Positions 8,890 to 18,546 of a stretch of 52,802 nucleotides of DNA are shown here, piece by piece. Under the pieces are notes generated by a model that worked only from the letters and a program-made list of their open reading frames with translations, did not search any database and was not told the origin of the DNA. The stretch is from assembly GCA_913055565.1 (NCBI GenBank), contig CAJXKP010000018.1:1-52802 (forward strand). The letters are read 5' to 3'. Both the position numbers and the translations under genes were made by a program. This DNA is from an uncultured Ectothiorhodospiraceae bacterium. Lineage in GTDB: Bacteria; Pseudomonadota; Gammaproteobacteria; Nitrococcales; Nitrococcaceae. The first letter of the stretch is position 1. Each line of letters opens with the position of its first letter.

Positions 8890-10640
8890 CTTATCTCCGA
8901 GTATTCACCGGATGTTCCATCGTGGATGTGCTCAACCACCAGCTGAAGCCGCTCCCGGCCACGATAGTAATTTAGATCGAGCCTATAGGTTAACAACGCT
9001 TCTTGGCCAATGGTCTCCCAGCCGTAATCCAGGGCATTAAAGGCGATTGCGTCGAGCGTCGGCCCGTTGCCCTCAGGCGCGACGACCAGTTTGAGATGGC
9101 GTTCGCCCACAACGCGCCGCTGCTGGATACGAACCCGGTTACTGAATAGCGGTTCCGGAAAACCCTCCCCCCAGGGGGCGACTGTGCGAAGCGTCGCCGC
9201 GAGCTCGCAACTAAAGTCTTCGGGCGCCAGAGGCCCGTCACAGTAGAGCCATCCCTGCCGGATCTCGGGGCCGATGCGCTCGGCGACGATCTGATCGAAG
9301 GCCGTCTCGAAGGCTTCCCGCTGGGCCGTGGGGAGGGTCAAGCCCGCGGCCATCGCATGGCCACCGAAGCGCTCGATAACACCCGGGTACCGAGCATCGA
9401 TCGAGGCCAGAACATCGCGCATATGGACGCCGGCAATGGAACGCGCCGAGCCTTTGAGCGCGCCGCCGTCCGGCGTTGGGGCCAACGCCACCACGGGGCG
9501 ACGGAAGTAATCCTTGACGCGCCCAGCGACGATACCAACGATACCCTGGTGCCAGTCATCGGCGCACACGCACAGCCCTGCGGGCAGGGAGTCGCCCTCA
9601 AACTGGTCTTGTAGCGCCTCCACCGTCGCGATGGCCTCATCGCGCATCCGAGCCTCGATACGCCGGCGCTCGCGATTCAGCGCGTCCAGCCGATGGGCGA
9701 GCTCGGCCGCTTGCTCGAGATCATCACAGAGCAAGCACTCGATGCCGACCGTTATATCGTCGAGCCGACCCGCCGCATTCAGCCGCGGCGCTACCGCGAA
9801 AGCCAGATCGGCCGCGTTAAGCCGGTCCGTATCGCGCCCGGCCAGATCGATAAGCGCCCGAATACCCGGGACGCACGCGCCCGCTCTTAGGCGTCGTAAC
9901 CCCTGCTCGACCAGAATCCGATTGGTGCCATCCAGGGTGACGACATCGGCAACCGTGCCTAACGCCACCAGATCCAAGAGCTCGGCCAACGCCGGCTCCT
10001 CGCGCGTCGCGAACCAACCCGCCTCGCGCAGGTATGCTCGCACGGCGAGCATAACGTGGAACACGACCCCCACGCCGGCCAGGGATTTGCCTGGATGCGG
10101 ATCATCGTCCCGATTGGGGTCGACCACCGCTGAGGCATCCGGTAAGGACTCACCGGGGAGATGGTGATCCGTCACCACCACGGGTACCCCGGCGTCCTCC
10201 AGCAGCGATACGCCGGGGTGACTGGTAATGCCGTTATCGACCGTGACCACCACATCAGGCCCCTGTGCAAGCGCAACGGTCGCGATCTCGGGGCTGAGAC
10301 CGTAGCCGTACTCAAAGCGGTTGGGCACCAGGTAGCTCGCCGAACGCGCACCCAGCGACCGTAACGCCCGCACCGCGAGGGCGCAGCTGGTCGCGCCATC
10401 GGCATCGAAATCGCCCACCACCAGAATGGCGCCGCCGTCTCTAATAACGTCGGCGATTAGGCCGGCGGCGCGAGAGCCGTCTGTTAGACGATCCGGGCTG
10501 GCGAGAGCGGCCGGACGCATGGCCAGATCCTCGGCGCTGGTGATGCCGCGAGCCGCCAATACGCGACGAACAACCGGATGCCAAGCCGCTGGGAGGTCAT
10601 CGGGGTCACTGGCCAGGGGGCGGCGGACGAGCCGCGTCAA
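8886..10640 (-). CDS. recJ: single-stranded-DNA-specific exonuclease RecJ
   Basis: A DHH-family 5'-3' ssDNA exonuclease for RecF-pathway recombination and mismatch repair. Motifs: VVGDFDADGATS, VTVDNGI, VTDHHLPGE (the DHH), LNAAGRLDD, and DHHA1 GGHAMAAG. Near-collinear with E. coli RecJ by recall. I place the start at TTG 10640, which gives 584 residues: it has GGAGGG three bases upstream, aligns with the E. coli N-terminus, and forms a TTGA overlap with the preceding stop. An in-frame GTG at 10700 would add 20 residues inside the upstream gene. The downstream EAL gene overlaps it by ATGA. Confidence 0.96.
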   Translation of the reverse strand: MTRLVRRPLASDPDDLPAAWHPVVRRVLAARGITSAEDLAMRPAALASPDRLTDGSRAAGLIADVIRDGGAILVVGDFDADGATSCALAVRALRSLGARSASYLVPNRFEYGYGLSPEIATVALAQGPDVVVTVDNGITSHPGVSLLEDAGVPVVVTDHHLPGESLPDASAVVDPNRDDDPHPGKSLAGVGVVFHVMLAVRAYLREAGWFATREEPALAELLDLVALGTVADVVTLDGTNRILVEQGLRRLRAGACVPGIRALIDLAGRDTDRLNAADLAFAVAPRLNAAGRLDDITVGIECLLCDDLEQAAELAHRLDALNRERRRIEARMRDEAIATVEALQDQFEGDSLPAGLCVCADDWHQGIVGIVAGRVKDYFRRPVVALAPTPDGGALKGSARSIAGVHMRDVLASIDARYPGVIERFGGHAMAAGLTLPTAQREAFETAFDQIVAERIGPEIRQGWLYCDGPLAPEDFSCELAATLRTVAPWGEGFPEPLFSNRVRIQQRRVVGERHLKLVVAPEGNGPTLDAIAFNALDYGWETIGQEALLTYRLDLNYYRGRERLQLVVEHIHDGTSGEYSEIR

Positions 10641-11665
10641 GCGCCCTCCGAGACCGTCGTCACGTAGCGCCTCAGCGGGCGTACGCGCCGCCAGAAGCAC
10701 CTAAGATCGTTGCGCCGAACGCGCCAGTAACGCCCCGGGGCGACGTGCAAGCGCAGCGTGGACCAGCTGCCGTTATCCAGGGCGGCGAGGATCTCTTGGG
10801 CCCAACACTGCTCGAAACGGGCCAGTGCCGACAGCCACTCGGTGGCATCACCCACGGCCAGGGCATCGGCCGTTCCCGTCCAATGGGCGACCGCATCGCC
10901 GCGACCGGGATCGAGCTGCGACAAGCGTTCCACGGGCGACATGGTGTGCGCCCCAGACAGCCGGGCTAGGCCGCGCAGCACCCCATGGTCAGCCGCGATG
11001 CAATCGGCAACCCGCGGCAATTGGTCGATAGCCTCGCCGCAACCCCAGAACCAAAGCCCGTTAATCGGGGGCATTCCCTGTTCCTCGCGCGCCTGATTCA
11101 CCGGGTGTTCGAACAACAGCATCTGCAGCTCGTTGAGCAACGCACGCCACGAGCGCGCTTCGGCACCGCCTGGCAGATGGTCATCCAGGTAATGACCGCT
11201 GAGCTCATGTAGCGGCACCGGTGAGGCGGGTAAGGGGTGTGCCGATTGCAGGAGCAGCTGGCCAGCCACCGCGTGGAGCTGCCAGCCATCCTCCGAGAAA
11301 GCGGCGTTAAAACTGGTACTTATGGCATCCGCCTCGGCGCGCGTCAGCCGCTGCGCGGGACCCGCCTGGACCATGAGCCGGTCGCGATCCGCGATCAGGT
11401 GACAACCGCCAGCAAGCGACCAGTAGCCCGTTCGGTCGTCCAGCAGACCCGCCGCAATGGGGCCCGCCGCACCAGGTGCCGCCGCCCCGAGCAACTGCCC
11501 TACCAGGGCATCCGTGGGGTTGGCGTCGACTCGCCTCGGGCGGCCGCGCGCGAGCAGGCGCCGCAACATCGGCTGCTCGCCGATCTCGCCAATCGCGCGA
11601 GCCACCGTCTGCGGCACAGGGCCGAGCAGTCCGGGAACGAGCAGGTCGAGTTCGGGGCTCGTCAA
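10637..11665 (-). CDS. RpfE-like / phosphoglycerate-mutase-like protein
   Basis: A 342-residue protein starting with TTG at 11665, four bases after the thrC stop. It resembles the family annotated as regulatory protein RpfE or cofactor-independent phosphoglycerate-mutase-like, which in Xanthomonas and relatives sits beside recJ. Visible features: MTSPELDLLVPGLLGP at the N-terminus, GLWFWGCGEA and HGVLRGLA in the middle, and a conserved C-terminal stretch (RRNDLRCFWRR). The metal-site motifs of true iPGM are not evident, so catalysis is doubtful. The molecular role is unknown; the constant link to recJ is the main clue. Confidence 0.75.
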   Translation of the reverse strand: MTSPELDLLVPGLLGPVPQTVARAIGEIGEQPMLRRLLARGRPRRVDANPTDALVGQLLGAAAPGAAGPIAAGLLDDRTGYWSLAGGCHLIADRDRLMVQAGPAQRLTRAEADAISTSFNAAFSEDGWQLHAVAGQLLLQSAHPLPASPVPLHELSGHYLDDHLPGGAEARSWRALLNELQMLLFEHPVNQAREEQGMPPINGLWFWGCGEAIDQLPRVADCIAADHGVLRGLARLSGAHTMSPVERLSQLDPGRGDAVAHWTGTADALAVGDATEWLSALARFEQCWAQEILAALDNGSWSTLRLHVAPGRYWRVRRNDLRCFWRRVRPLRRYVTTVSEGA

Positions 11666-11669
11666 GGCG

Positions 11670-12809
11670 TTAATTCAGACGACCGAGAATGGCATCGCGA
11701 ACCGCCTGATTGGACGCATCGACGGTCGTCACCGCCTCCTCCATGTAACGGCTCGCGATATCCGGGTCCTTCAAGCCGTGTCCGGTGAGCGTACATACCA
11801 CGGTGCTGCCCTCGCGAATATCGCCTCGCTCGATATCCCGCATGGCACCGGCAATGGACGCTGCGGACGCCGGCTCACAGAACACCCCCTCTTCGCTGGC
11901 CAGCGTGCGCTGGGCGGCGAGGATGGCATCGTCGTCGAGCTCATCGAACCAGCCGCCCGATTCGTCACGGACGGACCAGGCGTAGTCCCAGCTCTGGGGA
12001 TGGCCGATACGAATCGCCGTCGCCAGCGTCTCGGGCTCATCCACCATAGCGGCGCGGCTGAAGGGCGCCGAGCCACTAGCCTGATAGCCCACCATAGTGG
12101 GGCGCTCGCGAACGATGCCGCAGTGGTAGCGACAGCGCCCGCCGCAGAAACCGCAGGCCTCAGTGCCCTGTTCGCGCGCCCCCTTCGCCAGCTCCGTATA
12201 GCCCATCCAGTGAGCGGTAATATTGCCGGCATTACCCACCGGTAGGCAGTGGTAATCCGGTACGCGCTCGAGCTCCTCGACGATCTCAAAGGCAGCGGTT
12301 TTCTGACCCTGCAGGCGATACGGATTAACGGAGTTAACGATGGTGACCGGCGCCTCCTCGGCCATGTCCTTAACGATCCGCATCCCGGCATCGAAGTTAC
12401 CGCGGATCTGCATAATGACCGCGCCGTGCATGATTGACTGGGCCAGCTTACCCAGGGCGATCTTACCGTCAGGGATCAACACAAAGGCGGTCATGCCCGC
12501 CCGGGCGGCATACGCCGCGGCCGAGGCCGAGGTATTGCCGGTGGAGGCACAGATGATCGCCTTGCTGCCCAAAGATGCCGCGCGCGTCACGGCCACTGTC
12601 ATGCCCCGATCCTTAAACGAGCCCGTGGGATTGAGCCCCTCGAACTTGACGTAGAGATCGACGTCGCGCCCGAGTTTATGGGGTAGGTTGTTGAGCCGTA
12701 TCAGCGGGGTATTGCCCTCGCCCAAGCCCACGACAGGCGCGTGGTCGGCCAGCGGCAAGCGATCGCGGTACTTGTTGATAAGGCCCGTATAGCGGGGGCG
12801 GAATGGCAT
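11670..12809 (-). CDS. thrC: threonine synthase with four-cysteine insertion
   Basis: A 379-residue PLP enzyme converting O-phosphohomoserine to threonine. The PLP lysine lies in NPTGSFKDRGM, and the phosphate-binding loop in LPVGNAGNIT. ATG 12809 has AAGGA six bases upstream. Between GYTELAKGAREQ and TMVGYQASGSAP there is an extra segment of about 18-20 residues containing CGFCGGRCRYHC (Cys at relative positions 1, 4, 8, 12), absent from threonine synthases I can recall. Both sides of it align normally, so the reading frame is intact. It could bind zinc or an Fe-S cluster (inference). It lies 30 bases after hom. Confidence 0.95.
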   Translation of the reverse strand: MPFRPRYTGLINKYRDRLPLADHAPVVGLGEGNTPLIRLNNLPHKLGRDVDLYVKFEGLNPTGSFKDRGMTVAVTRAASLGSKAIICASTGNTSASAAAYAARAGMTAFVLIPDGKIALGKLAQSIMHGAVIMQIRGNFDAGMRIVKDMAEEAPVTIVNSVNPYRLQGQKTAAFEIVEELERVPDYHCLPVGNAGNITAHWMGYTELAKGAREQGTEACGFCGGRCRYHCGIVRERPTMVGYQASGSAPFSRAAMVDEPETLATAIRIGHPQSWDYAWSVRDESGGWFDELDDDAILAAQRTLASEEGVFCEPASAASIAGAMRDIERGDIREGSTVVCTLTGHGLKDPDIASRYMEEAVTTVDASNQAVRDAILGRLN

Positions 12810-12839
12810 GCGGCGTTCCTTAAAGGCAGTGGTTGGCGA

Positions 12840-14153
12840 TCACGATCCAAGCGTCTCGACGCGAATACGCACGGCGCTACCCTCGATGGCCTCCAGGGCT
12901 TCAATGCGCTCGCAGGCCCGATTCATGAGCCATTCCCGAACCCGGTGGGTCAGGATGATCACGGGCACCTCGGAGGCGCCGGGCTCCGGTTGTTTCTGGA
13001 TGATCGCCTCGATACTAATCCCCTCCTCGGCGAGGAGGCGAGCGACCTCAGCTAAAACGCCGGGCTTATCCCGCGCCAAAAGACGCAGGTAATACGCCGT
13101 CTCCACGTCCTCCATAGGAAGCGCGACCTCATGGGACAGCGCGTGGGACTGGAAGGCGAGATAGGGCACGCGATTCTCGGGCTCGAGGGTGAACTCGCGG
13201 ACGACATCCACCAGGTCTGCGACCACGGCCGAGGCGGTAGGCTCGGCACCAGCGCCGGCGCCGTAGTAGAGGGTCGGCCCCAGGGCATCGCCATTGACCA
13301 TGACGGCGTTCATGACGCCGTCCACGCTGGCCAGCAGCTGGCGCTCGGGCACCAGGGTCGGATGGACGCGCAGGCCCAGGCCGCTGTCATTACGACGGCA
13401 TATCCCCAGGTGTTTGATGCGGAAACCAAGCTCCTGGGCGTAGGCCACATCATCACGACTGATGTGGCCAATCCCCTCCATATAGACGCGGTCGTATTGG
13501 AGAGGGATACCGAAGGCGATGGAGGCGAGGATCGTTAGCTTGTGGGCCGCATCGATGCCGTCGACATCGAAGCTCGGATCGGCCTCCGCGTAGCCCAGCC
13601 GCTGGGCCTCAGCGAGCACATCACCGAACTCACGCCCGTTATAGAACATCTCGCTGAGGATGAAATTGGCGGTGCCATTAATGATGCCGGCAAGCCATTC
13701 GATACGGTTGCCAACGAGGCCCTCACGAACGGCCTTAATGATGGGGATGCCGCCGGCGACAGCCGCCTCGAACCCCAGCGTCACCCCGCGATCCCGGGCC
13801 TTGCCGAAGATCTCATTCCCGGCCTTCGCGATCAGCTCCTTATTCGCCGTGACCACGTGCTTACCCTGGTCAATCGCGCGCTCGATGAGCTCGCGCGCCG
13901 CGGTCTCGCCGCCGATGAGCTCGATGATGATCTCCGTTTCGGGGTCATCGACTACCGCCATCGGATCGGTGCTGACCCGAATCCCCTCGATGCTGCAGGA
14001 GCGCGCGCGATCGGGGTGGCGTGTCGCCGCATGCACGACCTCAATCTCACGGCCCGCACGCCGCCCGATCTCGTCACGATTGCGCTCCAGCAGGTTAACG
14101 ACCCCGCCGCCAACGGTTCCGAGACCCAGCAGGCCGAGCTTTACCGGTTTCAA
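12840..14153 (-). CDS. hom: homoserine dehydrogenase
   Basis: A 437-residue enzyme reducing aspartate semialdehyde to homoserine, the branch point to threonine and methionine. An N-terminal NAD(P)-binding loop ([11 protein letters not shown]), the catalytic domain ([19 protein letters not shown]) and a C-terminal ACT domain from about residue 350 ([19 protein letters not shown]) are in the standard order, predicting feedback control by threonine. It starts at TTG 14153, which overlaps the alaC stop as TTGA and has GGAGG seven bases upstream. Monofunctional form without an aspartokinase domain. Confidence 0.97.
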   Translation of the reverse strand: MKPVKLGLLGLGTVGGGVVNLLERNRDEIGRRAGREIEVVHAATRHPDRARSCSIEGIRVSTDPMAVVDDPETEIIIELIGGETAARELIERAIDQGKHVVTANKELIAKAGNEIFGKARDRGVTLGFEAAVAGGIPIIKAVREGLVGNRIEWLAGIINGTANFILSEMFYNGREFGDVLAEAQRLGYAEADPSFDVDGIDAAHKLTILASIAFGIPLQYDRVYMEGIGHISRDDVAYAQELGFRIKHLGICRRNDSGLGLRVHPTLVPERQLLASVDGVMNAVMVNGDALGPTLYYGAGAGAEPTASAVVADLVDVVREFTLEPENRVPYLAFQSHALSHEVALPMEDVETAYYLRLLARDKPGVLAEVARLLAEEGISIEAIIQKQPEPGASEVPVIILTHRVREWLMNRACERIEALEAIEGSAVRIRVETLGS

Positions 14154-15367
14154 AAACTTACCTCCTTCATCACACCGTCGTTGCGGAACATCTGCTTAAT
14201 GCCGCGCAGCGCCTGCCGCGTGCGGTGCTGATTCTCAATCAGCCCGAAGCGGACATGGTCATCGCCGTAAGCGCCGAAGCCGACGCCCGGGGAGACCGCG
14301 ACCTTGGCGTCACTCAACAGCTTCTTGGAAAACTCCAGCGAGCCCATCTCCTGATAGGCCTCGGGGATGCGCGCCCAGACGAACATCGTCGCGCTGGGCT
14401 TGACGACCTCCCAGCCCGCGGCGTTGAGCCCCTCACACAGTACATCCCGACGGGCGCGGTAGGTATCCCGAATCTCGTCAACGCAGTCCTGCGGCCCCTC
14501 CAGGGCGGAGATCGCCGCCACCTGGATGGGCGTGAACATGCCGTAGTCCAGGTAGGACTTCATGCGCCCGACAGCGGCGATCAATTCCTCATTGCCGCAC
14601 AGGAAACCGACACGCCAGCCTGGCATATTGTAGCTCTTGGATAGCGAGAAGCTCTCGACGGCCACCTGCTTAGCCCCTGGCACCTCAAGGATCGAGGGCG
14701 CCCTGTAACCGTCGAAGACGATATCGGCATACGCCAAGTCATGAACGATCCAGATGCCGTGTTCCCGGCAGATGGCCACAACGTGCTCAAAGAACTCGAA
14801 ATCGACGCATTGCGTGGTCGGATTGCCCGGGAAATTAAGGATAAGCATCTTGGGCTTGGGCCAGGTATCCTTAATCGCCTTCTCGAGCTCGGCAAAGAAG
14901 TTGACCCCCGGCACCAACGGCACGTGGCGAATATCCGCGCCCGCGATAACGACGCCGTAGGGATGGATGGGATACGCCGGATTCGGCACCAGAACCGCAT
15001 CGCCGGGGCCGAGTGTCGCCAGCGCCAAGTGGGCCAACCCCTCCTTGGAGCCAATGGTAACAATCGCCTCCCGGTCCGGATCGAGCGCGACGTCATAACG
15101 CCGCCTGTACCAGTTCGCTATCGCCTTGCGCAGACGCGGGATACCGCGCGATACCGAATACCGATGCGTGTCATTGCGCTGAGCGGCTTCCGCCAGCTTA
15201 TCGACGATATGGCGCGGCGTTGGCTGATCGGGATTACCCATACCGAAGTCGACAATGTCCTCGCCGCGCGCCCGCGCAGCGGCTTTCAACTCATTGACGA
15301 TATTGAAGACGTAGGGCGGCAGGCGCTTGATGCGCTGAAAGTCCTGGTTCAAGGCGACCCCTGTCAT
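14150..15367 (-). CDS. alaC: AlaC-type pyridoxal-phosphate aminotransferase
   Basis: A class I/II aminotransferase very close in sequence to E. coli AlaC (YfdZ), which makes alanine from pyruvate and glutamate. Landmarks: [44 protein letters not shown], and the PLP lysine in [12 protein letters not shown]. The internal ATG at 15367 ([10 protein letters not shown]) gives 405 residues and matches the family N-terminus; a longer frame reaches 15466 but adds a non-conserved stretch. It heads a six-gene minus-strand run. Such genes next to hom are sometimes annotated as related aminotransferases, so in vivo substrate use is inferred. Confidence 0.93.
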   Translation of the reverse strand: MTGVALNQDFQRIKRLPPYVFNIVNELKAAARARGEDIVDFGMGNPDQPTPRHIVDKLAEAAQRNDTHRYSVSRGIPRLRKAIANWYRRRYDVALDPDREAIVTIGSKEGLAHLALATLGPGDAVLVPNPAYPIHPYGVVIAGADIRHVPLVPGVNFFAELEKAIKDTWPKPKMLILNFPGNPTTQCVDFEFFEHVVAICREHGIWIVHDLAYADIVFDGYRAPSILEVPGAKQVAVESFSLSKSYNMPGWRVGFLCGNEELIAAVGRMKSYLDYGMFTPIQVAAISALEGPQDCVDEIRDTYRARRDVLCEGLNAAGWEVVKPSATMFVWARIPEAYQEMGSLEFSKKLLSDAKVAVSPGVGFGAYGDDHVRFGLIENQHRTRQALRGIKQMFRNDGVMKEVSF

Positions 15368-15559
15368 CGCTAGGTGTGAGGCGCGTCGCGCATGCGCTCG
15401 GCAGCCGATAACGGCAATCCGGGCGCCCAACGCAGGGAACCTAATCGCCGGGGGGATGGCTGTCAAACGCCCGCGGGCGCGCCAGCCCGATCGCTCGACG
15501 CGCGTGCCCCCAATCCTCTACCCTCAAAGCATTCCGAACGGCAATCGGTGGTGATCGCG

Positions 15560-15928
15560 ATGAAACTCACACGCGAGACGGGCGACGGGGTCTACCGGAT
15601 TCGTTCCTTCAATCCGGGTGAGCTGACGGTCAATGAGACCGTCTACCACTCCGGTGTCGTGCTATCGCTAACGCAGCTGCACCACCCCTGGTCGGTCGAG
15701 GATGTAAGCACGCTCGCGACCAGCGACCTCCAGCCCGCGCTCGATCTGGATCCGGAGATCATCCTCCTCGGCACGGGCCCAACCCAGTGCTTTCCCCCGC
15801 GCGAGGTCATGCGCGATATCGTCCATCATCAAGTCGGTCTAGAGGTCATGGATACGGCATCGGCCTGCCGCACCTTCAATGTGCTCATGGCGGAGGGCCG
15901 CCGGATCGTCGCTGCCCTCGTGGTCTAG
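15560..15928 (+). CDS. Mth938-like domain (DUF498) protein
   Basis: A 122-residue cytoplasmic protein of the Mth938/DUF498 family (also seen in NDUFAF3). Landmarks: GVYRIRSFNPGELTVNE, the central DLDPEIILLGTGP, and the C-terminal VMDTASACRTFNVLMAEGR. ATG 15560 matches the family start; an upstream in-frame extension to 15392 has no conserved residues. No enzymatic function is established for bacterial members. The mitochondrial relative assists complex I assembly, but no such context is seen here. It diverges from alaC and converges on rpoS. Confidence 0.9.
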   Translation: MKLTRETGDGVYRIRSFNPGELTVNETVYHSGVVLSLTQLHHPWSVEDVSTLATSDLQPALDLDPEIILLGTGPTQCFPPREVMRDIVHHQVGLEVMDTASACRTFNVLMAEGRRIVAALVV

Positions 15929-15981
15929 TCAAGCCCTAACGGCTGCCGCGCACCGGGGTACGCCAGAGCCCGACCGTCTGC

Positions 15982-16998
15982 CTAACCGAAAATGCTTTCC
16001 TCGGAGAAGCCGGAGCGCTCGAGTAGCCGACGCAGCCGCTGTAGGGCATCGATCTGGATTTGCCGCACTCGTTCCCGCGTCACCCCGATCTCGGCACCAA
16101 GGTCCTCTAGCGTCATGCGGGGGTAGCCCCGGAGCCCGAAGCGTCTCAGCAGCACGGCCTGCTGCTTAGCCGTTAGCTGATCCAGCCACGCATCAACATG
16201 CTTGAGGATCTCCTCGTCCTCAAGGGTCTCGAACGGATCCGGGGTGATCTCATCCGGAATCGTTTCGACCAACGTCCGATCGGCATCGCGACCGATCGGC
16301 GTGTCCACGGATGAAACACCCTCGTTGAGGCCCATGAGTCGCCGCACCGCTTCGGGCGAACGCCCCATGGCCTGCGCGATCTCATCAACATTGGGCTCGT
16401 GATCGAGCTGCTGCAACAGCTGCCGGGTGGTGCGCAGGTAGTGGTTGATCTCCTTGACCACATGGATGGGTAGCCGAATCGTGCGGGTCTGATTCATGAT
16501 CGCTCGCTCGATGGTTTGACGGATCCACCACGTCGCGTAGGTCGAGAAGCGAAAACCCCGCTCGGGATCGAATTTCTCCACGGCCCGAATGAGGCCGAGG
16601 TTGCCTTCCTCGATCAGGTCCAGGAACGCCAGGCCCCGATTCATGTAACGCCGCGCGATCTTGACCACCAGGCGGAGATTGCTCTCGATCATGCGCTGGC
16701 GGGATGCAGCGCAACCATTGTGGGCGCGGCGCGCGTAGTGCACCTCCTCCTCGGCGCTGAGCAAGGAAGCGAAGCCGATCTCGTTGAGGTACGTCTGGGT
16801 GGCATCGAGGCTCGCCTGGGATGCCGCCTCATTACCGCTGGCAACCGCCGGGCTCGTATCGACCTCGGGCTCCTCCGTTGCCTCCGGTAAGGGCGGCTGA
16901 GCCGGCGCCATCTCGCGCTCAGCCCCCTGCTCCAGACCCTCCCGGCCTTGCCCCTGGAAAGACATCTCCACCGCTTGGGCCGACTCCTTGCTAGCCAT
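15982..16998 (-). CDS. rpoS: RNA polymerase sigma factor RpoS
   Basis: A 338-residue sigma-70 family protein of the RpoS type, master regulator of stationary phase and general stress, including salt stress. After an acidic N-terminal stretch of about 60 residues come region 1.2 ([19 protein letters not shown]), region 2 ([33 protein letters not shown]), region 3 ([10 protein letters not shown]) and region 4 with its helix-turn-helix ([20 protein letters not shown]). Position downstream of nlpD, pcm and surE is the classic gammaproteobacterial arrangement and supports RpoS over RpoD or RpoH. About 240 bases separate it from nlpD, room for its own promoter and a long leader. Confidence 0.96.
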   Translation of the reverse strand: MASKESAQAVEMSFQGQGREGLEQGAEREMAPAQPPLPEATEEPEVDTSPAVASGNEAASQASLDATQTYLNEIGFASLLSAEEEVHYARRAHNGCAASRQRMIESNLRLVVKIARRYMNRGLAFLDLIEEGNLGLIRAVEKFDPERGFRFSTYATWWIRQTIERAIMNQTRTIRLPIHVVKEINHYLRTTRQLLQQLDHEPNVDEIAQAMGRSPEAVRRLMGLNEGVSSVDTPIGRDADRTLVETIPDEITPDPFETLEDEEILKHVDAWLDQLTAKQQAVLLRRFGLRGYPRMTLEDLGAEIGVTRERVRQIQIDALQRLRRLLERSGFSEESIFG

Positions 16999-17242
16999 CC
17001 CAACGCTCCTTATGCGTCATCTGTTAGTGGCGGACCCGCTTGCTACGTCAACCCGTATAATCCCTGGGTTTTGGCACCATCTTTGGGACTATAAACCGCC
17101 ATTACCGGGCTTACAACAGGGGCTTCTCGGCACGCGGTAAGACGTTTAGCCCCGTACATCTGTCACGACTTGGGGCCAACTCAGCGAATGCCAACGATCA
17201 ACGCCAGGGCTAGCGATCAGGGATGGCAGGAACTCGGTTGCG
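16999..17242 (-). other. nlpD-rpoS intergenic leader region
   Basis: A 244-base gap between two same-strand genes in an otherwise overlapping cluster. In E. coli the main rpoS promoter lies inside nlpD and the mRNA has a long structured leader regulated by small RNAs. This gap is in the right place for such a leader. I see no clear intrinsic terminator and no confident promoter boxes, so this entry records position rather than a proven site. Confidence 0.35.
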
Positions 17243-17968
17243 TTACCGCTTGGGTAGATACTGGAGGGGATTGACCGGCTGGCCGTCGCGCCGAAGCTCG
17301 AAATGGACGGCGATCTCACCGCCCGGGGTCTTCCCCATATGGGCAATACGATCACCGCGCGCCACGGTCTCGTCTTCGCGCACCAGCAATTCGGCGTTGT
17401 AGCCATAGGCCGTCAGATAGGTGTCGTCGTGTTTGACGATCACGAGATTGCCGTAGCCGCGCAGGCCATTACCGCTGTACACAACACGTCCAGCCGCCGC
17501 TGCGAGAACGGGCCCATTGGGCTCGCCACCCACGGCGATCCCCTTTTTGCCGTAGTCGGTCGTTCCATAACCGCTCACGACGCCCCCCGCGGCGGGCCAT
17601 TGCCAGTCGTAACCGGAAGCGGTCCGCTTGCTGCCCCGTGAGCCCCCTGCCTGGCCGCCACTAGCGGTCGCTGCGGCGTCATTGCCGCCGCCCGAGGCGG
17701 CTCCATCGTCGACCGGCGGACGTAAGCGCAACTCCTGACCGGGATAGATGGTGTAAGGCGGGCCGATATCATTCCACGCGGCGACCCGGCGGTATTTGAG
17801 CCCGTAGCGCCAAGAGATCGAGTACAGGGTGTCGCCGCGTTGGACCGTGTAAACGGTTGGCGGGTCACCGCGCGCGCGCTCCGGTGGGTCGCTGCCCGAG
17901 TGCGTCGTGCACGCAGCGAGGCCGAGGATCAGGCAGGCCACTACAGCGGCCCGATAGACCCGGCTCAA
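17243..17968 (-). CDS. nlpD: NlpD-like LysM/LytM lipoprotein
   Basis: A murein hydrolase activator, 241 residues from TTG 17968. The start makes a TTGA overlap with the yqaA stop and gives MSRVYRAAVVACLILGLAAC, a lipoprotein signal with lipobox LAAC. A LysM domain follows (VYTVQRGDTLYSISWRYGL), then a low-complexity Gly/Ala/Ser linker and a C-terminal LytM (M23) domain (GGVVSGYG to VNPLQYLP). Zinc-ligand positions of active M23 enzymes are replaced (KKGIAVGG, YGYN, AVHFELR), so it should activate amidases rather than cut peptidoglycan itself, as in E. coli NlpD. Confidence 0.93.
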   Translation of the reverse strand: MSRVYRAAVVACLILGLAACTTHSGSDPPERARGDPPTVYTVQRGDTLYSISWRYGLKYRRVAAWNDIGPPYTIYPGQELRLRPPVDDGAASGGGNDAAATASGGQAGGSRGSKRTASGYDWQWPAAGGVVSGYGTTDYGKKGIAVGGEPNGPVLAAAAGRVVYSGNGLRGYGNLVIVKHDDTYLTAYGYNAELLVREDETVARGDRIAHMGKTPGGEIAVHFELRRDGQPVNPLQYLPKR

Positions 17969-18546
17969 AGCAGGATGTAGCCCACAGCCGCGACAGCGCA
18001 CAGCAGCACGACGCCCCAACCGATCCAATCGATATATCGCCGAAGCCAGGGCTCAAAGCGCGGCCCTCCCCAGGCCACGAGACCGGCTACCATTGCAAAG
18101 CGTGCGCCACGCCCGATCAGCGAGGCCACGGCAAACGGAAGCAGGGGAACCACCATGGCGCCGGCCGTGATCGTGAATATCTTATACGGGATAGGCGAGA
18201 AGCCCGCCAGGAAGACGACCCAAAACCCCCAGGCGAGGAACCAAGCCTGCGCCTGGTCATAGGCACCTCGATAGCCAGCCTCGATGATCAGCGGCTCCAC
18301 CAGCTCCAGGGCGAAGACGCCGATGAAATAGCCCGCGAGTCCGCCCAGCACCGAGAAGAGCGTTGTAATAAACGCCAACCGCCAGGCCGTTCGAGGCCGG
18401 GCTAGCACCATGGGCGCCAGCATCACGTCCGGCGGTATGGGAAAGAACGATGACTCGGCGAAGCTCAGCCCCGCCAGGAACCAGGGCGCCCGCCGATGCG
18501 CGGCGCAGCGTAGCGTCCAATCATACAGCGGCCCGAAAAGCCTCAC
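17965..18546 (-). CDS. YqaA-family inner-membrane protein (DedA/VTT-like)
   Basis: A 193-residue membrane protein of the YqaA/SNARE-associated family, with an N-terminal re-entrant-type segment (LAGLSFAESSFFPIPPDVML) and several hydrophobic spans. The FFPIPPDVML and GFSPIPYKIFTI motifs are typical. Relatives include the DedA/VTT lipid scramblase group, so a role in envelope lipid handling is plausible (inference). It starts with GTG 18546, overlapping the pcm stop as GTGA, with GGAGG seven bases upstream. It sits between pcm and nlpD as in many gammaproteobacteria. Confidence 0.9.
   Translation of the reverse strand: MRLFGPLYDWTLRCAAHRRAPWFLAGLSFAESSFFPIPPDVMLAPMVLARPRTAWRLAFITTLFSVLGGLAGYFIGVFALELVEPLIIEAGYRGAYDQAQAWFLAWGFWVVFLAGFSPIPYKIFTITAGAMVVPLLPFAVASLIGRGARFAMVAGLVAWGGPRFEPWLRRYIDWIGWGVVLLCAVAAVGYILL

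Noticed and set aside
9514..10167. 217-codon plus-strand frame over recJ
   Set aside because: Ser/Arg-rich low-complexity translation, entirely inside a certain recJ gene on the other strand.
12094..12180. Compensating frameshifts as the cause of the thrC cysteine segment
   Set aside because: The alternative frame (GLRFLRRALSLPLRHR) does not resemble the family, and flanking codons are in frame on both sides.
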